The notes: generated from the sequence alone by a model not told the origin. A DNA stretch of 32,866 nucleotides from Sulfurovum sp. (GCA_030826885.1 JAUUDF010000014.1:1-32866); one strand, 5' to 3'; shown: positions 16,019 through 25,336, counted from the first letter of the stretch. Numbers and translations are program-made.

Positions 16019-17789
16019 TCAGCAACTCCAAAAACGCCTCTCCGTACCGATCATATTTTACCTCCCCTATGCCATGCACTTCCAGCATCTCCTCTTTGTT
16101 TGCCGGCTTTTTTGCACTGAGGTCTTTGAGGGTCTTGTCGGAAAAGACAATGTAAGGGGGGATGCCGTTTTCCGAAGCGATGGTACTGCGAAGCTCCCGC
16201 AGTTTGTCATAGACTTCGACATCGTAGTCATCAAAATAGTTTACTTTGCGCTTCGGTGCCGCTTTTTGAATGCTCAGACGCTCTTTTTTCAGTTCGACGG
16301 TGTGCATTCCCTTAAGAATCTCAACCCCGAATTCTGTCAACCTATAGACCTTGAACTCTCCTATTGCCACAGCACCGAGTTCAAGGAGCTTGTCACCGAT
16401 ACTCAGCCATTGCGCCTTGGAGTACTTCGTACCTATGCCATACACGGAAAGCCTGTCATGTCCGTTTTGCAGTACACGCTGCTCTTTGCTGCCGCGGACG
16501 ACATCGATGACATAGTGCAGCCCGAACTGCTGGCCGGTTCGCACCATGGCAGAGAGCAGCATACGCGCCGCTTCGGTAATGTCAACCTTTTCACTCTGGG
16601 GTGCGCTGCAGTTGTCACATTTGTCAACGCACACGTCAATGCGGTCATCAAAATAGGCGGCAATACTCTGGTGGCGGCACCCTTCGGAGTTGGCAAAACG
16701 TACCATGGCGTCAAGCTTGTTGAACGCATGCTGTTTGTAGGGGGTTTCAGGCAGATCCTCGATGAACATCTTCTGCTGCACAATATCCTGTGCAGAAAAA
16801 AGCAGCAGTGTCTCCGCCTCCAACCCGTCACGGCCGGCACGGCCTATCTCCTGATAGTAGTTCTCCAGTGTCTTTGGCATTGTCATATGCACGACGAACC
16901 GGATGTTGGATTTGTCTATGCCCATCCCAAAGGCGATGGTCGCTACCACGATCTGCACCCTGTCTGCCACAAAGTCCCGGTAGGTCGCATTCTTCTCTTC
17001 GGTCGGCAACCCCGCATGATAGGCCCTTGCCTCAATACCTTTGTTTTGCAAAAAATGCGCCACCGTTTCGGTCGATTTTCGTGAGAGTGTATAGATGATC
17101 CCCGATTCACCTTCATGCGATTTCAAAAAACCAAGCAGCTGTTCACGCCCGTCATTGATGCGATGCCTGGCATGGATGGTCAAATTCTCCCTAAAAAGCG
17201 ATCCGCGCACCCGTTTGGGCTGATGTAATCCGAGGTTGGAGACAATGTCCTCTTCAACCGCTTTGGTTGCCGTAGCGGTAAAGGCGGCAATGGGTACCTT
17301 CGGAAACGCTTCTTTGAGAAGACTCAGCCTGCGGTAGTTTTCCCGAAACTCATGTCCCCACTCTGAGACACAGTGTGCTTCATCGATGACAAAGAAATTG
17401 AGAGGAAGCTGATGCAGCATATTGAGAAAATACCCGTTGGTCAGACGCTCGGGAGCGACATAAAGCAGCTTGATCTCACCTGCACGCAGCTGCGCTTCTA
17501 TCTGGCGGGACTCCTCCAGATCCTGCATGGAGCTTAGCATCGCCGCGCTGATCCCGTTGGCGCGCAGTGCCATTACCTGATCGTGCATGAGTGCCAGAAG
17601 CGGAGAGACCACCACCGTCACCCCCTCCATCAGCAGTGTAGGAAGCTGATAACAGAGTGATTTTCCTCCGCCCGTAGGCAGAATCATCAGTACATCCTCT
17701 TTTGCAAGAATCGCATCAACGACCGCTTCTTGCAACGGTCTGAACCTTTTGTGTCCAAAATAGTCTTCGAGTGTTTGCAGTTTATTCAT
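16011..17789 (-). CDS. recQ: ATP-dependent DNA helicase RecQ
   Basis: The 592-residue 3'-5' helicase acts in recombination and fork repair. It has the expected domain order: Walker A LPTGGGKSLCYQLP (Lys-43), DEAH box VIDEAHCVSEWGHEFRE (136-139), TATAT motif III, YHAGLP, and motif VI YYQEIGRAGRDG. A zinc-binding Cys set follows (GCRHQ, then VCVDKCDNC), then a winged-helix RQC domain and a C-terminal HRDC domain from about residue 515. No convincing ribosome site precedes the ATG. A 15-bp palindrome lies 41 bp upstream. rnhB follows with an 8-bp overlap. Confidence 0.96.
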   Translation of the reverse strand: MNKLQTLEDYFGHKRFRPLQEAVVDAILAKEDVLMILPTGGGKSLCYQLPTLLMEGVTVVVSPLLALMHDQVMALRANGISAAMLSSMQDLEESRQIEAQLRAGEIKLLYVAPERLTNGYFLNMLHQLPLNFFVIDEAHCVSEWGHEFRENYRRLSLLKEAFPKVPIAAFTATATKAVEEDIVSNLGLHQPKRVRGSLFRENLTIHARHRINDGREQLLGFLKSHEGESGIIYTLSRKSTETVAHFLQNKGIEARAYHAGLPTEEKNATYRDFVADRVQIVVATIAFGMGIDKSNIRFVVHMTMPKTLENYYQEIGRAGRDGLEAETLLLFSAQDIVQQKMFIEDLPETPYKQHAFNKLDAMVRFANSEGCRHQSIAAYFDDRIDVCVDKCDNCSAPQSEKVDITEAARMLLSAMVRTGQQFGLHYVIDVVRGSKEQRVLQNGHDRLSVYGIGTKYSKAQWLSIGDKLLELGAVAIGEFKVYRLTEFGVEILKGMHTVELKKERLSIQKAAPKRKVNYFDDYDVEVYDKLRELRSTIASENGIPPYIVFSDKTLKDLSAKKPANKEEMLEVHGIGEVKYDRYGEAFLELLND

Positions 17790-17829
17790 AGTAGAAGTGT
17801 AGCGTCTTGTCAGGAAAGAGTTGATTAAT

Positions 17830-17844
17830 ATGACAAATTGTCAT
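17830..17844. promoter_or_regulatory. 15-bp palindrome upstream of recQ
   Basis: ATGACAA-A-TTGTCAT is a perfect 7-1-7 palindrome between the LpxH-like stop codon and the recQ start. It may be an operator in the recQ promoter. It lacks a T-tract, so a terminator is unlikely. The regulator is unknown. Confidence 0.35.
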
Positions 17845-17857
17845 CTTCTATACAGGG

Positions 17858-18607
17858 TTATGCTGTTTCGCTCTCCTCATTCCAGTGGATAACCTTCCAC
17901 TCCCCCTCCATTGTCTCAACCAGAGCGGTGCAGGACTCTACCCAGTCGCCACAGTTTTTGTATGCTATCCCGTCAATCTGTCGCATCTCAGCCTTGTGTA
18001 TATGCCCGCATATAACCCCATCGTACTCTTTGTGCTTTGCATGCCGGGAGAGAATCGACTCAAAATCCGTAATGAAGCTTACCGACTTTTTAACATTGTC
18101 TTTGACATGTTTGGAGAGTGACCAGTAACGCTTGATCCCAAACTTTTTGCGAAAAAAATTAAGTACGTGATTGAGGTAGAGAAGCACATCATAACCGTAA
18201 TCCCCGATCACGGCAAGCCATTTCTTTGTCATCGTGATAGAGTCGAAAATATCTCCATGCGTAACATAATACCTTTTGCCGTCAAGCGCGACATACTCTT
18301 CCTCATTGGCGATCTTGAGATTGTTCCCTAGAAAAAGTGGCATAAAGGGGCGCAGGAAATCATCATGATTACCCGTGATGAAATAGACGTTGGTTCCCTT
18401 ACGTGCTTTTCGCAAGATTTTCTGCACCACATCCGAGTGTGACTGTCTCCAACGAAATTTACGTTTAAGTGCCCAGCCGTCAATAATATCTCCTACCAGA
18501 TAGAGATTCTCCGATTCATGGGCTTTCATAAATGCCATCAGCGCATCGGCCTGGGAAAACCTGGTACCTAAATGTACATCCGAAATAAAGATCGATCTAT
18601 ATTGCAT
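17858..18607 (-). CDS. LpxH-like metallophosphoesterase
   Basis: The 249-residue calcineurin-fold phosphoesterase shows all five metal motifs: FISDVHLG (9-15), VGDIIDGW, ITGNHDD, VTHGD and CGHIHKAE. It also has the GDWVESCTALVE ending typical of the UDP-2,3-diacylglucosamine diphosphatase-like group. LpxH hydrolyses UDP-diacylglucosamine to lipid X in lipid A synthesis. This protein looks closer to the LpxH2-type relatives whose substrate is unclear, so lipid A synthesis is possible but not assured. It is read toward recQ, with a 68-bp gap. No clear ribosome site is visible. Confidence 0.8.
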   Translation of the reverse strand: MQYRSIFISDVHLGTRFSQADALMAFMKAHESENLYLVGDIIDGWALKRKFRWRQSHSDVVQKILRKARKGTNVYFITGNHDDFLRPFMPLFLGNNLKIANEEEYVALDGKRYYVTHGDIFDSITMTKKWLAVIGDYGYDVLLYLNHVLNFFRKKFGIKRYWSLSKHVKDNVKKSVSFITDFESILSRHAKHKEYDGVICGHIHKAEMRQIDGIAYKNCGDWVESCTALVETMEGEWKVIHWNEESETA

Positions 18608-18847
18608 ACGTCAGTATAGGTACAAAGTATCACCAATTGGAAACAACATATTCATGCGACTATAATCAAACCTGTTGTAGATATGAAAACTGAAGATAAT
18701 ATGTGCGAAAGAGAAAATGCATTAGGGTATTTTGCAAGAAGGGGTGAAGCGACAAAAGCTTCTTTCTTCTTCCTCCCCTCTGGAGTATGCTATCTGCACG
18801 CTTTCCTATTGCAGCAGGGCAGAATACAAACAAAAACAGAAGTCTGC

Positions 18848-19513
18848 TTAGAGCGTCCCCCCTATACGGGCAAAATGGATACGGGATGCGATGTCTTCAA
18901 GTCTGTCAATGATCTTCAGGTTCTTTCTGATGTATTTCAGAAGGTTCATATATTCTTCACTGATCTCATGGTCTTTATGCATCATTTGCAACACCTCTTT
19001 TTCGATCATGCTGTAGACATCATCCGTTTTGCTCGCTTCGACCTCAATTTTGCTTTCGAGCTCTCTTATCCTGTCTTTGTCCTCTGTCTCAAGGACCATT
19101 TCCATGGTATATTCAAGTGCATTGATCGTACAGCGGTTGATTGTAAGAGATTCGTTGATGACACGCTTAATCTCTTTTTTGGTCTCAGGGTTACACACTG
19201 CCATATTTTTTATGTAGTTTTTCTCGTTCGTGGCGATACGCTGCAAAGCGGATGTAATCTTCAGTGCCGCAACCATTTCACGAAGATCCGATGCTTCAGG
19301 AGCGTAGCGTGCGAAGATGACCAAAACAAGATTGTCTATCTCCTCTGTTTTTTTATTGATCTGCTTCAAGGGTACTTTTACTTCATCGAAACTTTTCGGG
19401 TCACACTCTTCAAGTGCTCTGAGTGCGAGCTTTTGGGATATGGTAAGATCCTGCAGTATCTCGACGATCTTTTCGCGTACCTCTTGGAGTTTTTCTTCGT
19501 TTTTGCTTAACAT
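18848..19513 (-). CDS. phoU: Phosphate transport regulator PhoU
   Basis: The 221-residue all-helical protein carries the two PhoU repeats, with acidic metal-binding stretches such as LESKIEVEASKTDDVYSMIEKEV in the second. PhoU links the PstSCAB transporter to PhoR/PhoB signalling and restrains phosphate uptake when phosphate is sufficient. It is the last gene of the pst operon, 41 bp after pstB, with AAAGGA before the ATG. The C-terminal half keeps the family pattern (YMNLLKYIRKNLKIIDRLEDIASRI). Confidence 0.9.
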   Translation of the reverse strand: MLSKNEEKLQEVREKIVEILQDLTISQKLALRALEECDPKSFDEVKVPLKQINKKTEEIDNLVLVIFARYAPEASDLREMVAALKITSALQRIATNEKNYIKNMAVCNPETKKEIKRVINESLTINRCTINALEYTMEMVLETEDKDRIRELESKIEVEASKTDDVYSMIEKEVLQMMHKDHEISEEYMNLLKYIRKNLKIIDRLEDIASRIHFARIGGTL

Positions 19514-19554
19514 GTATTGTCCTTTCAGTATGGATTCAGCAACAAATTTCGGAT

Positions 19555-20346
19555 CTATCCGAATCGTCCTGTAATATAGTCTTCTGTCAGCTTTTGCGCC
19601 GGGCTGAGGAATATCTTCTCTGTCTCATCGAACTCGATGAGTTCTCCCAGATACATAAATGCCGTATAGTCGCTCAGACGGCTTGCTTGCTGCATGTTGT
19701 GGGTAACAATCACTACAGATACCTCCGACTTGAGTTCGGCAATGAGCTCTTCAATGGCAGAGGTTGAAATGGGGTCAAGTGCGGACGTCGGCTCGTCAAA
19801 AAGCAGGATTCTTGGTTTCAGTGCTACCGCACGCGCAATACAGAGACGCTGCTGCTGTCCACCGGACATCCCCAGCGCACTCTCATTCAAACGGTCTTTG
19901 GTCTCTTCCCATATTGCCGCACCTTTGAGTGCACTCTCTACCCTGTCCTCCAGTTCCGTCTTGTTCTTGATGCCTGCAAGTCTCAGTCCGTAAGCGACAT
20001 TGTCGAAAATGCTCATTGGAAACGGCGTAGGCTTCTGAAAGATCATCCCGACCTGTTGGCGCAGCCTGATAAAGTCATTCTCTTTTTTGATCTTCAAAAT
20101 ATTTTCAACAGAACCGTCATCATGATGCAGCTTAATCTCCCCTTCGTATTTGTTCCCCGGATAGAGGTCGTGAATACGGTTCATCGCGCGCAGCAGCGTA
20201 GACTTCCCGCAGCCGCTCGGTCCGATCATCGCGGTGATTTTATTGGCCTCTACCGGCATGGTGATCTTTTTTAAAGAGGGCTTCTCTGCACCCGGATAGG
20301 TAAAAGAGAAATCATTGACTTCCATCACAATATTTTGTGTTGACAT
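19555..20346 (-). CDS. pstB: Phosphate ABC transporter ATP-binding protein
   Basis: The 263-residue ATPase powers the high-affinity phosphate transporter. Motifs are Walker [19 protein letters not shown]-loop [13 protein letters not shown] (the phosphate-transporter form), signature [16 protein letters not shown], Walker [15 protein letters not shown] and switch VTHNMQQA. The start at 20346 gives [10 protein letters not shown] and has AAAGGA upstream; a longer open frame extends back into pstA without support. It begins 23 bp after pstA ends. Confidence 0.97.
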   Translation of the reverse strand: MSTQNIVMEVNDFSFTYPGAEKPSLKKITMPVEANKITAMIGPSGCGKSTLLRAMNRIHDLYPGNKYEGEIKLHHDDGSVENILKIKKENDFIRLRQQVGMIFQKPTPFPMSIFDNVAYGLRLAGIKNKTELEDRVESALKGAAIWEETKDRLNESALGMSGGQQQRLCIARAVALKPRILLFDEPTSALDPISTSAIEELIAELKSEVSVVIVTHNMQQASRLSDYTAFMYLGELIEFDETEKIFLSPAQKLTEDYITGRFG

Positions 20347-20369
20347 AAATATTCCTTTATATATTTCGT

Positions 20370-21179
20370 TTACTTTTTCTTGCGTACCACAAATCGTCCA
20401 AAGAGGTTGATAAACAGAACGATCACCGTCAAAATGAACGACGCCGCCCATGCCAATTCACGGCTTGGTGCATCGGGATAGGTGGCAAGGTTATAAATAC
20501 TGACCGTCAGCGACGGGAACTGTCCATTCAGGTCCATCGTCAAGAACTGGTTGTTCGCCGAGGTAAAGAGCAGCGGCGCAGTCTCTCCGATAATACGGGC
20601 GAATGAGAGCAGTACACCCGTCATGATCCCAACCTTCGCTGCACGAATGACGATCTGAAGGATGATCTTGTGCTTGCTTCCGCCCAGTGCGATCCCTGCT
20701 TCACGCAGTTCTTGAGGCACCAGTGCCAGCATGCTGTCTGTCGTGGAAATAATAATGGGCACCATCATAATCGCCAGTGCCGTTGCCCCTGCCCATCCGT
20801 TGTAGGTATCTACCGGTGCGACCATAAGCGCAAAGACAAAGACACCGATGACAATAGAGGGGGCGGACATCATCACATCACTGAGATTTCTGATAACCGC
20901 AGAAAACTTGCTCCCCACGCCGTATTCACGCAGGTAGATACCCGCCATCATCCCTACCGGCACCGCAACAGCCGTGGCGATCAGTGCCATGGTAAACTGA
21001 CCTATGAGCAGGTTACGGATTCCCCCTTCAACAAGGTCTTTACTGAAGGTGTCCCAACTGATGCTCATGATTCCTTTGTAACTGAGTGTCACCAAAATCC
21101 AGAACAAAAACCCTATGCCGACAAGTGCGGAGAGAGTCGAAAGTACAAGTATGATCTTATTAAGTAGCAGTCTGTTCAT
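20370..21179 (-). CDS. pstA: Phosphate ABC transporter permease PstA
   Basis: The 269-residue inner-membrane permease has about six transmembrane helices, including one at residues 10-32, and the coupling-loop motif [26 protein letters not shown] that contacts Pst[15 protein letters not shown] is characteristic of PstA. It ends in basic RFVVRKKK. It starts 1 bp after the pstC stop codon. Confidence 0.96.
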   Translation of the reverse strand: MNRLLLNKIILVLSTLSALVGIGFLFWILVTLSYKGIMSISWDTFSKDLVEGGIRNLLIGQFTMALIATAVAVPVGMMAGIYLREYGVGSKFSAVIRNLSDVMMSAPSIVIGVFVFALMVAPVDTYNGWAGATALAIMMVPIIISTTDSMLALVPQELREAGIALGGSKHKIILQIVIRAAKVGIMTGVLLSFARIIGETAPLLFTSANNQFLTMDLNGQFPSLTVSIYNLATYPDAPSRELAWAASFILTVIVLFINLFGRFVVRKKK

Positions 21180-21180
21180 C

Positions 21181-22035
21181 TTACTTCACCTTTCTGCCAA
21201 AGAAATAGAATTTTGCCAATGAGATGACGACAAAACTCACCGCAAACAATATGAGTGCCAGATAATACATACTGCTCATTTCAAGATCTTCCGCTTCGGC
21301 AAAGTTATTTGCCAACAGTACCGGAATGGAAGTTGTAGGGTCGGTAATCTTTGACGGAAAATTCATTACCGATCCAATAAGGAAGGCTACGGCCATCGTC
21401 TCACCAAGTGCACGGCCCAGTGCAAGAATAATCGAACCGATGATTCCCCCTTTGGCATAGGGCATGATCACATCCTTAATGACTTCGAACTTGGTTGCCC
21501 CCATAGCATAGGCAGACTCTTTGAGTACTGAAGGGGTGGTGTTCATGGAGTCTCTGGTAATCGCTGCCATAAACGGAATGATCATAATTGCCAGTACGAT
21601 TCCCGCCGTCAACAGCCCGACACCATTGCCCCCAAATATGTCATGTACGATCGGGGCGAAATAGAACAGTCCCCACATACCGTAGATGATACTCGGAATC
21701 GCCGCAAGCAGTTCAATAGCGATCGAGACCGGTTTGGAGACCGTTTCCGAAGCGATCTCTGTAAGAAAAATGGCAATCCCCATAGCCAACGGTGTTGCCA
21801 GTACCATGGCTATAATCGTACTGAGCAGTGTGCCTGCAATGGGAATGAGTCCGCCAAAGACGCCGCCTTCGTCATCTTCTCCCGGCTCCCACTGTTCCGT
21901 CCAGAAAAAATCGAAGCCAAATGTGTGCATTGCATCCTGCGCATAATGGAACAGGATTGCAAAAATACCCACCAGCAAAACCAGAGACAGTGTCGCCGAA
22001 AAAAATGAAAAATTCCGGAAAAGTTTTCCGCCCAT
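21181..22035 (-). CDS. pstC: Phosphate ABC transporter permease PstC
   Basis: The 284-residue permease partner of PstA has about six membrane helices, the PstC stretch LLAAIPSIIYGMWGLFYFAP, and the coupling loop VLKESAYAMGATKFEVIKDVIMPYAKGGI. It contains a periplasmic loop rich in acidic residues (EQWEPGEDDEGGVFGG). The gene is separated from pstS by 249 bp containing a hairpin and a candidate Pho box with its own -10, so it may be transcribed both with and without pstS. Confidence 0.95.
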   Translation of the reverse strand: MGGKLFRNFSFFSATLSLVLLVGIFAILFHYAQDAMHTFGFDFFWTEQWEPGEDDEGGVFGGLIPIAGTLLSTIIAMVLATPLAMGIAIFLTEIASETVSKPVSIAIELLAAIPSIIYGMWGLFYFAPIVHDIFGGNGVGLLTAGIVLAIMIIPFMAAITRDSMNTTPSVLKESAYAMGATKFEVIKDVIMPYAKGGIIGSIILALGRALGETMAVAFLIGSVMNFPSKITDPTTSIPVLLANNFAEAEDLEMSSMYYLALILFAVSFVVISLAKFYFFGRKVK

Positions 22036-22137
22036 ACAAATACCCTTATAGTTAAAAGTGAAATCTACATGAAGTATAACAAAAAAGAGGTCATAACTTC
22101 ACACAGAATATTCGCCAGATTTGAAATTGGTAAGCCG

Positions 22138-22170
22138 ATTGTATATAAAAGAGATTACATTTTGGTAACC
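22138..22170 (-). promoter_or_regulatory. Candidate Pho box and -10 element before pstC
   Basis: On the plus strand GATTACA (22153-22159), TTTT, GGTAACC (22164-22170) give two half-sites at 11-bp period. In the gene direction TACAAT (complement of 22138-22143) follows after exactly 9 bp. This is nearly the same sequence as the element before phoB. It would give pstCAB-phoU a promoter separate from pstS. Confidence 0.65.
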
Positions 22171-22240
22171 ACTGTGAAGTCTACGAAGGATACTATGGAA
22201 AAAACATGATCACAGCGGTTGCCAAAAGGCAGAAGAAGGG

Positions 22241-22258
22241 CGGTAGCCACGGCTACCG
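22241..22258 (-). terminator. Hairpin in the pstS-pstC spacer, possible partial terminator
   Basis: CGGTAGC (22241-22247) and GCTACCG (22252-22258) form a 7-bp GC-rich stem with a 4-nt loop, 26 bp after the pstS stop codon. Downstream in the gene direction is CCCTTCTTC rather than a clean T-run. A partial terminator or mRNA-stabilising structure here would raise PstS over the membrane subunits, a common arrangement in pst operons. Confidence 0.5.
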
Positions 22259-22284
22259 TCATTTAAGTACAGAGGAAAGAGGGA

Positions 22285-23286
22285 TTATTTGATCCCTTTG
22301 CTCTCCCAGTATTTTCTGATTTCATCTTTTGTAGAAGATGGAAGCGGTACATAACCAAGCTCAGCTGCTGCTTTGTCTCCGTTTTTGTATGCCCAGTCAA
22401 AGAACGCTGTCACTTGCTTGTTTGTCTCTTTCTTCTCTTCAGGGAGCAGAATGAATGTTGCCGCTACGATCGGATAAGAGGTTGCACCTGCAGGGTCCCC
22501 GATAACCGCGTAGAAGTCATTTTTAGGTGTCCAGCTCGCATATTTTGCCGCATCCTGGAAAGACTTGACAGTAGGGTTGATGAATTTACCCTCTTTGTTC
22601 TCTACCTGTGCTGCAGGAAGACCAAGTTTGATCTTGTATGAATACTCGATATACCCGATAGAACCTTTGATCTGCTGAATGTTCGCAGAAACACCGGAGT
22701 TTGATTTACCCGCAACGACTTTGCTCGCTGTCCAGGTAGGTTTTTTGCTCACTTTGAACTCTGGATTGATTTTGTTCAGGAAATATGTAAAGTTGAATGT
22801 TGTACCTGACTTGTCCGCTCTTACACATGTTGTGATCGCTTTATGAGGGAGATTAACGCCTTCATTGTCTTTTTTAATGATTGCATCATCCCAGAATTTC
22901 GCTTTACCGGAGAAGATAGCATCAATCGCTGCACGTGAAAGTTTCAGTTCACCGTCTTTTACACCGTCAAGGTTGTACGCCAGTACAATAGAACCGACTA
23001 CTGAAGGGAACATATAGAGTTTGTTTTTTCTCAGTACCTCAGGCTTGAGAGGCTTGTCTGAACCTGCAAAATCGACCATACGTTTTTTGATAGACTTGAT
23101 ACCGTCACCGGAACCTGTTGGTGTATAGTTTACTTTTTTACCGGTTGCTTTAAAGTACTCGGATGTCCATGCTTTATATACTGGTCCGGGGAAAGAAGCA
23201 CCTCTACCTTTGAGTTCGTCTGCCTGTACCGCTGTCAGTGCAACAGATGCCGCGACTGCTGCCGTTACGAGTTTTTTGAAAGTCAT
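22285..23286 (-). CDS. pstS: Periplasmic phosphate-binding protein PstS
   Basis: The 333-residue protein has a Sec signal peptide (MTFKKLVTAAVAASVALTAVQA, cut after residue 22) and PstS phosphate-binding stretches GRGASFPGPVYKAW, TGSGDGIKSIKKRMVDFAGSDKPL and TTCVRADKSGTTFNF. It delivers phosphate to PstCA. The ATG at 23286 was chosen because AAAGGA lies upstream and the signal peptide starts there; a longer frame upstream runs into the promoter. A candidate Pho box with TATACT lies 46-78 bp upstream, so induction by phosphate starvation through PhoB is likely. Confidence 0.96.
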   Translation of the reverse strand: MTFKKLVTAAVAASVALTAVQADELKGRGASFPGPVYKAWTSEYFKATGKKVNYTPTGSGDGIKSIKKRMVDFAGSDKPLKPEVLRKNKLYMFPSVVGSIVLAYNLDGVKDGELKLSRAAIDAIFSGKAKFWDDAIIKKDNEGVNLPHKAITTCVRADKSGTTFNFTYFLNKINPEFKVSKKPTWTASKVVAGKSNSGVSANIQQIKGSIGYIEYSYKIKLGLPAAQVENKEGKFINPTVKSFQDAAKYASWTPKNDFYAVIGDPAGATSYPIVAATFILLPEEKKETNKQVTAFFDWAYKNGDKAAAELGYVPLPSSTKDEIRKYWESKGIK

Positions 23287-23331
23287 TCTTACATTCCTTT
23301 GTAATGTGTAGTTTCCCTTTTGGGTTGCGCA

Positions 23332-23364
23332 AGTATAGAACAACTTGGAAACAAATTGGTTACA
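23332..23364 (-). promoter_or_regulatory. Pho box and -10 element of pstS
   Basis: In the gene direction TGTAACC, AATT, TGTTTCC (complement of 23347-23364) is followed after 9 bp by TATACT (complement of 23332-23337). The start of transcription would be near 23325, 39 bp before the ATG. Position in front of pstS, the classic PhoB target, makes this the anchor site for the motif. Its first half-site overlaps the stop region of the OlsF-like gene. Confidence 0.72.
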
Positions 23365-25078
23365 CCCCTATGTAACGTTTCCGTTTGTTCTCTTTCATCT
23401 TCTCCAGATCAACAAGAATGAACCCGTCTACACAGTAGTTAAAGTGTTTGTCATACCCAAAGTCCATAAACTGCACACCGCCCTTCTCACACACTTCCGC
23501 ATACTGCTTGTAAAGTGTCGGAATACTAAATCCCATATAGGAGAGCTCTTCTCTGAGTACCCTCTGGTCTGCCTTGTAGTCGCATCCGCAGAATATCTCT
23601 TCACAGTAGTGCTTCATCTCCGCCGGAATTTTGTAGGGCGCTTTGTGTCTGACCAGCGGTTTTTCTGCATGAAAGTATGTGGTGTAAAAGTAGACCATCA
23701 GTGCCTTTGCCTGTACCGTGAAACTGTCACTCAGACTTACTGGGCCAAACAGGTAGCGTATGTGAGGATGGTTCCGGACATAGGCTCCAAGCCCCTGCCA
23801 CAGGTAGTCAAGTGCTCTGGAGTTCCAGTACTTTGGCTGCACAAAACTTCTTCCCAGCTCCAGTCCCTGCGAAAAATAGGATGTAAACGCATCGCTGAAC
23901 TTAAAGAGTGTACTGGTGTAAAGCCCCTCTACCCCAAAATCTTCAATAATCTCGTCACATTCACCAATGCGGTATGCACCGGCGATCTCCAGGTTTTCAT
24001 TATCCCAGATGATCAGGTGTTTGTAGTAGAAATCGTACCCGTCAATATCGCGCTTCTCTCCGGTCCCTTCACCAACATGCCTGAAACTGATCTCTCTTAG
24101 ACGGCCTATCTCTTTAATGACACAGTTTTCGATACTGCTTTCATAAAGAATGATCATCTTGCCGTCTGTTGTTTCCCCCAGAAGCTCTCCTTTTTTCAAT
24201 TCAGCCTTGATATCACCGGGTGCTTCCGAGAGAGAGATGCCTTTTTGCACTTTCAGCAACTCCGGTTTCCCCTTCGCAATACGGTAGAAATGCCGTCTGA
24301 GCAGTTTTACCGCTTCCTTTTGAGGCAAACCGGCAATGGCATAGCTCTCGTAGGGGATGGCATTGCCAATACGGAATCCTATCTCCTTGCCATACGACTT
24401 GAACATCTCATGCGGCAGTGTTGCCGTTGCCAGAGAACGGTTCAGCATGGAGAGCAGGTAGAAACTTTTGGAGTTGGTCGCCTGTATGTAAATGGGAAGG
24501 ATGGGCGCATAGTATTTGCGCGCTATCTTGTAAAATCCAGGCTTCCAACGGGTATCTTTGACACCATTCATCCGCGCACGGCTCACTTCCCCCGAAGGAA
24601 AAATAATCACAGCCTCTTCGTTTTCAAGTGCCTGCTGAATACGCATGAGCGTCTCTTTGGTCATTTTGCCGTTGACATTGTCTACGGGAATGACCATCTC
24701 CTTGAGGTTGTCAAACTGGGCTAAAAAGGCATTGGCGACAATTTTGACATCTTTTCGTACGCTTTTAAGCAGATGCAGCATCGCCATGGCATCAAGCGCA
24801 CCGAGTGGATGGTTGGCAATGATCACCGTGCGTCCGTAGGGGGGAATGTGGCTGAGCTCATTTTGTTTGAGGGCTATCTCCACCTCGAAGTACTCCAGTA
24901 TCGCCTCAATGAAACTGAACGCATCCTTGTGCCTGTTCTTGGCAAGAAAATCATTGATCTGCGACTCGTGAAAGATCTTCTTTACTGACCCGAAGAGTAT
25001 ATTCTTTGCCTTTTTAGGAAACTTTTCCAAAAGCGGGTAGTGATGTGCAAGGTAGTTCTCTACACTTACCTGTCCCAT
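23360..25078 (-). CDS. olsF: OlsF-like bifunctional acyltransferase (ornithine-lipid type)
   Basis: The 572-residue protein joins two acyltransferase domains. The N-terminal half is PlsC-like, with NHPLGALDAM (His and Asp of the active site) near 90-100 and IIFPSGEVSRARMNG near 160. The C-terminal half is of the OlsB/GNAT type, with AGAYRIGE, YTSTLFKFSDAF, ELGRSFVQPKYWNSRALDYLWQGL and YLFGPVSLSDSF. This fusion is the design of OlsF, which acylates ornithine twice to make phosphorus-free ornithine lipid. Its place between a Pho-box promoter and pstS fits membrane remodelling in low phosphate. The amino-acid head group is not visible from sequence. Its ATG overlaps the stop of the preceding small gene (TAATG). 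Confidence 0.75.
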   Translation of the reverse strand: MGQVSVENYLAHHYPLLEKFPKKAKNILFGSVKKIFHESQINDFLAKNRHKDAFSFIEAILEYFEVEIALKQNELSHIPPYGRTVIIANHPLGALDAMAMLHLLKSVRKDVKIVANAFLAQFDNLKEMVIPVDNVNGKMTKETLMRIQQALENEEAVIIFPSGEVSRARMNGVKDTRWKPGFYKIARKYYAPILPIYIQATNSKSFYLLSMLNRSLATATLPHEMFKSYGKEIGFRIGNAIPYESYAIAGLPQKEAVKLLRRHFYRIAKGKPELLKVQKGISLSEAPGDIKAELKKGELLGETTDGKMIILYESSIENCVIKEIGRLREISFRHVGEGTGEKRDIDGYDFYYKHLIIWDNENLEIAGAYRIGECDEIIEDFGVEGLYTSTLFKFSDAFTSYFSQGLELGRSFVQPKYWNSRALDYLWQGLGAYVRNHPHIRYLFGPVSLSDSFTVQAKALMVYFYTTYFHAEKPLVRHKAPYKIPAEMKHYCEEIFCGCDYKADQRVLREELSYMGFSIPTLYKQYAEVCEKGGVQFMDFGYDKHFNYCVDGFILVDLEKMKENKRKRYIGV

Positions 25079-25287
25079 TATGCGATCCTGTAGAGTTCAT
25101 TGGTTTGCGCAATGAAATGCTCGCTTACAGCTTTGGCTTTTTTATGTGCCGCAAAGAGACTCTCAACCAGATCCCACTCTTCGTAGATCACTTCATAGGC
25201 TTCTTCTGTCGATATACCGAATGCTTTTGCAAGGCGCTTGGCAAGCTTGTCCAGTTTCTTGTCCGAAATCATACTTTCATCTGTCAT
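25078..25287 (-). CDS. Small helical protein upstream of the OlsF-like gene
   Basis: The 69-residue soluble protein (starting MTDESMISDKKLDKLAKRL) is rich in charged helix, with GISTEEAYEVIYEEWDLVESLF and a KKAKAVSEHF segment. The ATG at 25287 is preceded by GGAG 8 bp away; in-frame ATGs upstream at 25299 and 25401 lack a ribosome site. Its stop overlaps the start codon of the OlsF-like gene (TAATG), so the two are translationally coupled. It could be a partner or regulator of that enzyme; I do not recognise a family. Confidence 0.72.
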   Translation of the reverse strand: MTDESMISDKKLDKLAKRLAKAFGISTEEAYEVIYEEWDLVESLFAAHKKAKAVSEHFIAQTNELYRIA

Positions 25288-25336
25288 GATGTGCTCCATT
25301 CTAAATAGATAAGAAACAATAATATATACCGATAAC

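Noticed and set aside
15969-17084. Plus-strand open frame of 371 codons
   Set aside because: It is the antisense of recQ and rnhB, both of which have complete motifs on the minus strand.
18740-18783. Possible terminator after phoU
   Set aside because: GAAGC-7-GCTTC with imperfect flanks and no clean T-run is too weak to call.
18683-19510. Plus-strand open frame of 275 codons
   Set aside because: It covers phoU in antisense. The first 160 bases are spacer, and no ribosome site stands before its start.
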